Part shown: positions 6,577 to 8,418 of the stretch, in pieces
How positions within the stretch are numbered: the stretch's first letter is position 1
Layout of the letters: each line of letters opens with the position of its first letter
From: Lachnospiraceae bacterium
Lineage (GTDB): Bacteria > Bacillota > Clostridia > Lachnospirales > Lachnospiraceae
Direction: 5' to 3'
DNA length: 8,418 bases
NCBI GenBank assembly: GCA_017964055.1
Contig: JAGCSS010000386.1
Location: 1-8,418, forward strand
The notes under the pieces: model-generated
Databases searched by the model: none
What the model was told of the DNA's origin: nothing
Seen by the model: the letters and a program-made list of their open reading frames with translations, nothing else
Translations under genes and position numbers: made by a program

Positions 6577-6595
6577 TGCGCGTTAGGATCTGATT

Positions 6596-7231
6596 ATGAG
6601 AGTGATTGGCTTGACCGGCGGCGTCGGAAGCGGGAAATCTTATGTCGCGGGAGTGATATGCAGGTATTTCCCGGTTATCCATATCAACACGGACGACATC
6701 GCTCGCCGGCAGATGATGAAGGGCGGGCCGTCGTATGCGCTGGTGCTCGAATGGCTGGGCGACGGGATTCTCAGGCCCGACGGACAGATAGACCGTTCGA
6801 AGGTCGCAGATATCGTTTTCAACGATGATGAAAAGCTTCAAAAACTGAACTCGATCACGCATCCGCTGGTCACGCGCGAGGTCATGAGGATCATCGACCT
6901 GGTCGACCGCGGAGAGGTCATGAGCATGATGTACGGGAGGCCGCAGAAATACAAGGCGGTGCTCGTGGAGACGGCAATCTTAAAGGAGGCAGGGTATGAT
7001 GCCTTCTGTACCGATATCTGGTATGTGTACGCGCCGAAAGAGGAACGTATCGGAAGACTGATACTCTCGAGAGGCTACTCGCGGGAATACGCGGAATCGG
7101 TTATTTCGTCGCAGGCAGACGATGAGGAGTTCAGATCATACTGCACCGGAGTGATAGACAACCACGACGGTATAGAGGGCGGCAGAGTCCTCGCTCAGGT
7201 GAGAGCCCTGATGAACGGTGAGGAGGCATAG
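6596..7231 (+). CDS. coaE: Dephospho-CoA kinase
   Basis: Catalyses the last step of coenzyme A synthesis, ATP-dependent phosphorylation of the 3'-hydroxyl of dephospho-CoA, in the cytoplasm. It has 211 residues, a normal family length. The P-loop is GLTGGVGSGKS (5-15). The acidic substrate-site motif NTDDIAR follows (31-37), then a DGQIDRSKVADIVF segment and NSITHPLV, both typical of CoaE. VETAILKEAG matches the strand usually written as D/E-x-PLLFE. The lid segment SRGYSREYAESVISSQ and the closing VIDN are also present. The start is ATG at 6596 with a modest AGGA site seven bases upstream. It lies 19 nt after polA and 4 nt before the FtsA-like gene, so the three are probably one transcript. 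The order polA-coaE is common in Bacillota, sometimes with mutM between them; no mutM is seen here. Nothing suggests decay. Confidence 0.95.
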   Translation: MRVIGLTGGVGSGKSYVAGVICRYFPVIHINTDDIARRQMMKGGPSYALVLEWLGDGILRPDGQIDRSKVADIVFNDDEKLQKLNSITHPLVTREVMRIIDLVDRGEVMSMMYGRPQKYKAVLVETAILKEAGYDAFCTDIWYVYAPKEERIGRLILSRGYSREYAESVISSQADDEEFRSYCTGVIDNHDGIEGGRVLAQVRALMNGEEA

Positions 7232-7235
7232 CGGA

Positions 7236-8418
7236 ATGAACGAACAGCTTGTATTCGGTTTGGATATCGGAACACGAAGCATAGTAGGTACGGTCGGTTA
7301 CAGACGCCACGCGCATGATTTCACGATCGTGGCTCAGTCTGTGCGCTTTCATGAGACCAGAGCCATGCTCGACGGACAGATCCACGACATTAACGCGGTC
7401 GCCGGTACGATCGGAGAGGTACGCCGCGAGCTCGAACAGAAGCTCAACATCAAGCTTTCCGAGGTATGCATCGCCGCCGCGGGACGTGTGTTAAAGACCA
7501 TGCAGGTCAGGACGGATTATGAGCTTGGCGACGAGATGGTGATCACCGATGAGCTGATCCGCTCGATGGAGCTGATCGGCGTTGAGCAGGCCCACGAGGA
7601 GCTCAGGAAAAAGATCGAAGGCAGCTTTTTCTGCGTGGATCATTCCGTTATCAAGTATTATCTCGGCGATATCCCGATCACCAATCTTGAAGGCCATAAG
7701 GGCCGCAGGATCGGTGCCGACATCATCGCGACATTTCTTCCGCAGGACGTTATCGACGGACTGTACGCGGCTACCCAGCGCGCGAACCTGAACGTCGTAA
7801 ACCTCACTCTCGAGCCCATCGCCGCGATCAATGTTGCGATCCCCGAGAAGTTCAGGCTGCTGAACCTCGCGCTCGTCGACATAGGAGCCGGAACATCTGA
7901 TATCTGCATCACAAAGGGCGGCTCGGTAACCGCATACGGCATGCTGCCGAAGGCGGGAGATTACCTGACGGAAGCGATCATGCAGAAGTACCTCGTCGAG
8001 TTTAAGACTGCCGAGGATATCAAGATCGCTCTTTCGGGCAAAAAGAAAAAGATAACTTACCAGGATATCATGGGGCTGAAGCAGAGTGTTTCGGCGGATG
8101 ATGTCAAGGCTACCATAGACAGTGCGGTGGGTGACCTCGCGTCGGGCATCGCAAAACAGATCAATGAGCTCAACGGCGGAAAGCCCGGAAGCGCGATATT
8201 CTTAGTCGGAGGCGGCGGAAAGATCCCCGGATTTACCGACAGGCTCGCGGCAGCGGCAAAGCTGTCGAAGGAGCGTGTGGCCTTAAGAGGCGATGAGGTG
8301 CTCGGTGAGATCCGTTTCCTCGAGAGCGATATCGTCAAGGATTCGACGCTTATCACGCCCATCGGTATCTGCCTCAACTATTATGAGCAGAACAATAATT
8401 TCGTTTTCGTAAAATGCA
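7236..8418 (+). CDS. FtsA/PilM-type actin-fold ATPase (3' end outside window)
   Basis: 394 residues are visible and the frame is open to the window edge. The actin-fold nucleotide site is complete: phosphate-1 loop GLDIGTRSIVG (8-18), phosphate-2 loop LVDIGAGTSDICI (213-225) and adenosine loop FLVGGGGKIPGF (322-333). Between the first two lies the extra SHS2-type domain found in FtsA and PilM (about 77-195), ending in LEPIAAINVAIPE. FtsA tethers FtsZ to the membrane in cell division; PilM organises type IV pilus assembly. The visible part does not settle which, but FtsA-like is more likely. By residue 394 a standard FtsA (about 420) would be nearing its membrane-binding tail helix, which is not yet seen. 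Clostridial FtsA-like proteins in this location are often much longer; that is from memory. The start is ATG at 7236 with AGGAGG inside the end of coaE, 9 nt upstream. Close spacing to coaE suggests co-transcription with polA and coaE. Confidence 0.85.
   Translation, partial: MNEQLVFGLDIGTRSIVGTVGYRRHAHDFTIVAQSVRFHETRAMLDGQIHDINAVAGTIGEVRRELEQKLNIKLSEVCIAAAGRVLKTMQVRTDYELGDEMVITDELIRSMELIGVEQAHEELRKKIEGSFFCVDHSVIKYYLGDIPITNLEGHKGRRIGADIIATFLPQDVIDGLYAATQRANLNVVNLTLEPIAAINVAIPEKFRLLNLALVDIGAGTSDICITKGGSVTAYGMLPKAGDYLTEAIMQKYLVEFKTAEDIKIALSGKKKKITYQDIMGLKQSVSADDVKATIDSAVGDLASGIAKQINELNGGKPGSAIFLVGGGGKIPGFTDRLAAAAKLSKERVALRGDEVLGEIRFLESDIVKDSTLITPIGICLNYYEQNNNFVFVKC

Overview
The window comes from a bacterium, most likely a Clostridia-type Bacillota, possibly close to Lachnospiraceae. 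This rests on a long Pol I with a decayed proofreading domain, the gene order polA - coaE - FtsA-like ATPase, a PrsW-family protease beside an ECF-type sigma factor, and strong Bacillota-style Shine-Dalgarno sites. By eye the DNA is moderately GC-rich, with many ATC, GCG and CTC codons. The taxonomic call is inference; the window has no rRNA or marker that settles it.

The layout is two divergent blocks plus a housekeeping run. Positions 1-2171 (minus strand) form a tight four-gene operon, read right to left: an ECF-type sigma factor (2171-1620), a 43-residue single-helix membrane peptide (1593-1462), a 280-residue polytopic membrane protein of unknown family (1469-627), and a PrsW-family intramembrane glutamic protease that runs off the left edge (630-1). 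The last three genes overlap by 8 and 4 nt, which suggests coupled translation. Positions 2172-2323 are a divergent control region. It holds two sigma-A-like promoters back to back; their -35 boxes share one base, and each has an inverted repeat near its start site. Positions 2324-3649 (plus) encode a 12-helix MFS transporter. Positions 3650-3741 hold the polA promoter and leader. Positions 3742-8418 (plus) carry polA (TTG start), coaE and an FtsA/PilM-type actin-fold ATPase that runs off the right edge; the genes are 19 and 4 nt apart.

The most interesting part is the sigma operon. PrsW proteases are known from Bacillus and Clostridioides to start destruction of membrane-bound anti-sigma factors. 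Here sigma factor and protease are in one operon, but no ordinary anti-sigma factor (zinc-finger cytoplasmic domain, one membrane span, extracellular tail) is present. In its place are the tiny one-helix peptide and the polytopic protein. I infer a self-contained membrane-stress signalling module in which one of these restrains the sigma factor or senses the signal. The polA-coaE-FtsA-like block looks like ordinary housekeeping. No tRNA, rRNA, CRISPR array, insertion sequence or convincing intrinsic terminator was seen.
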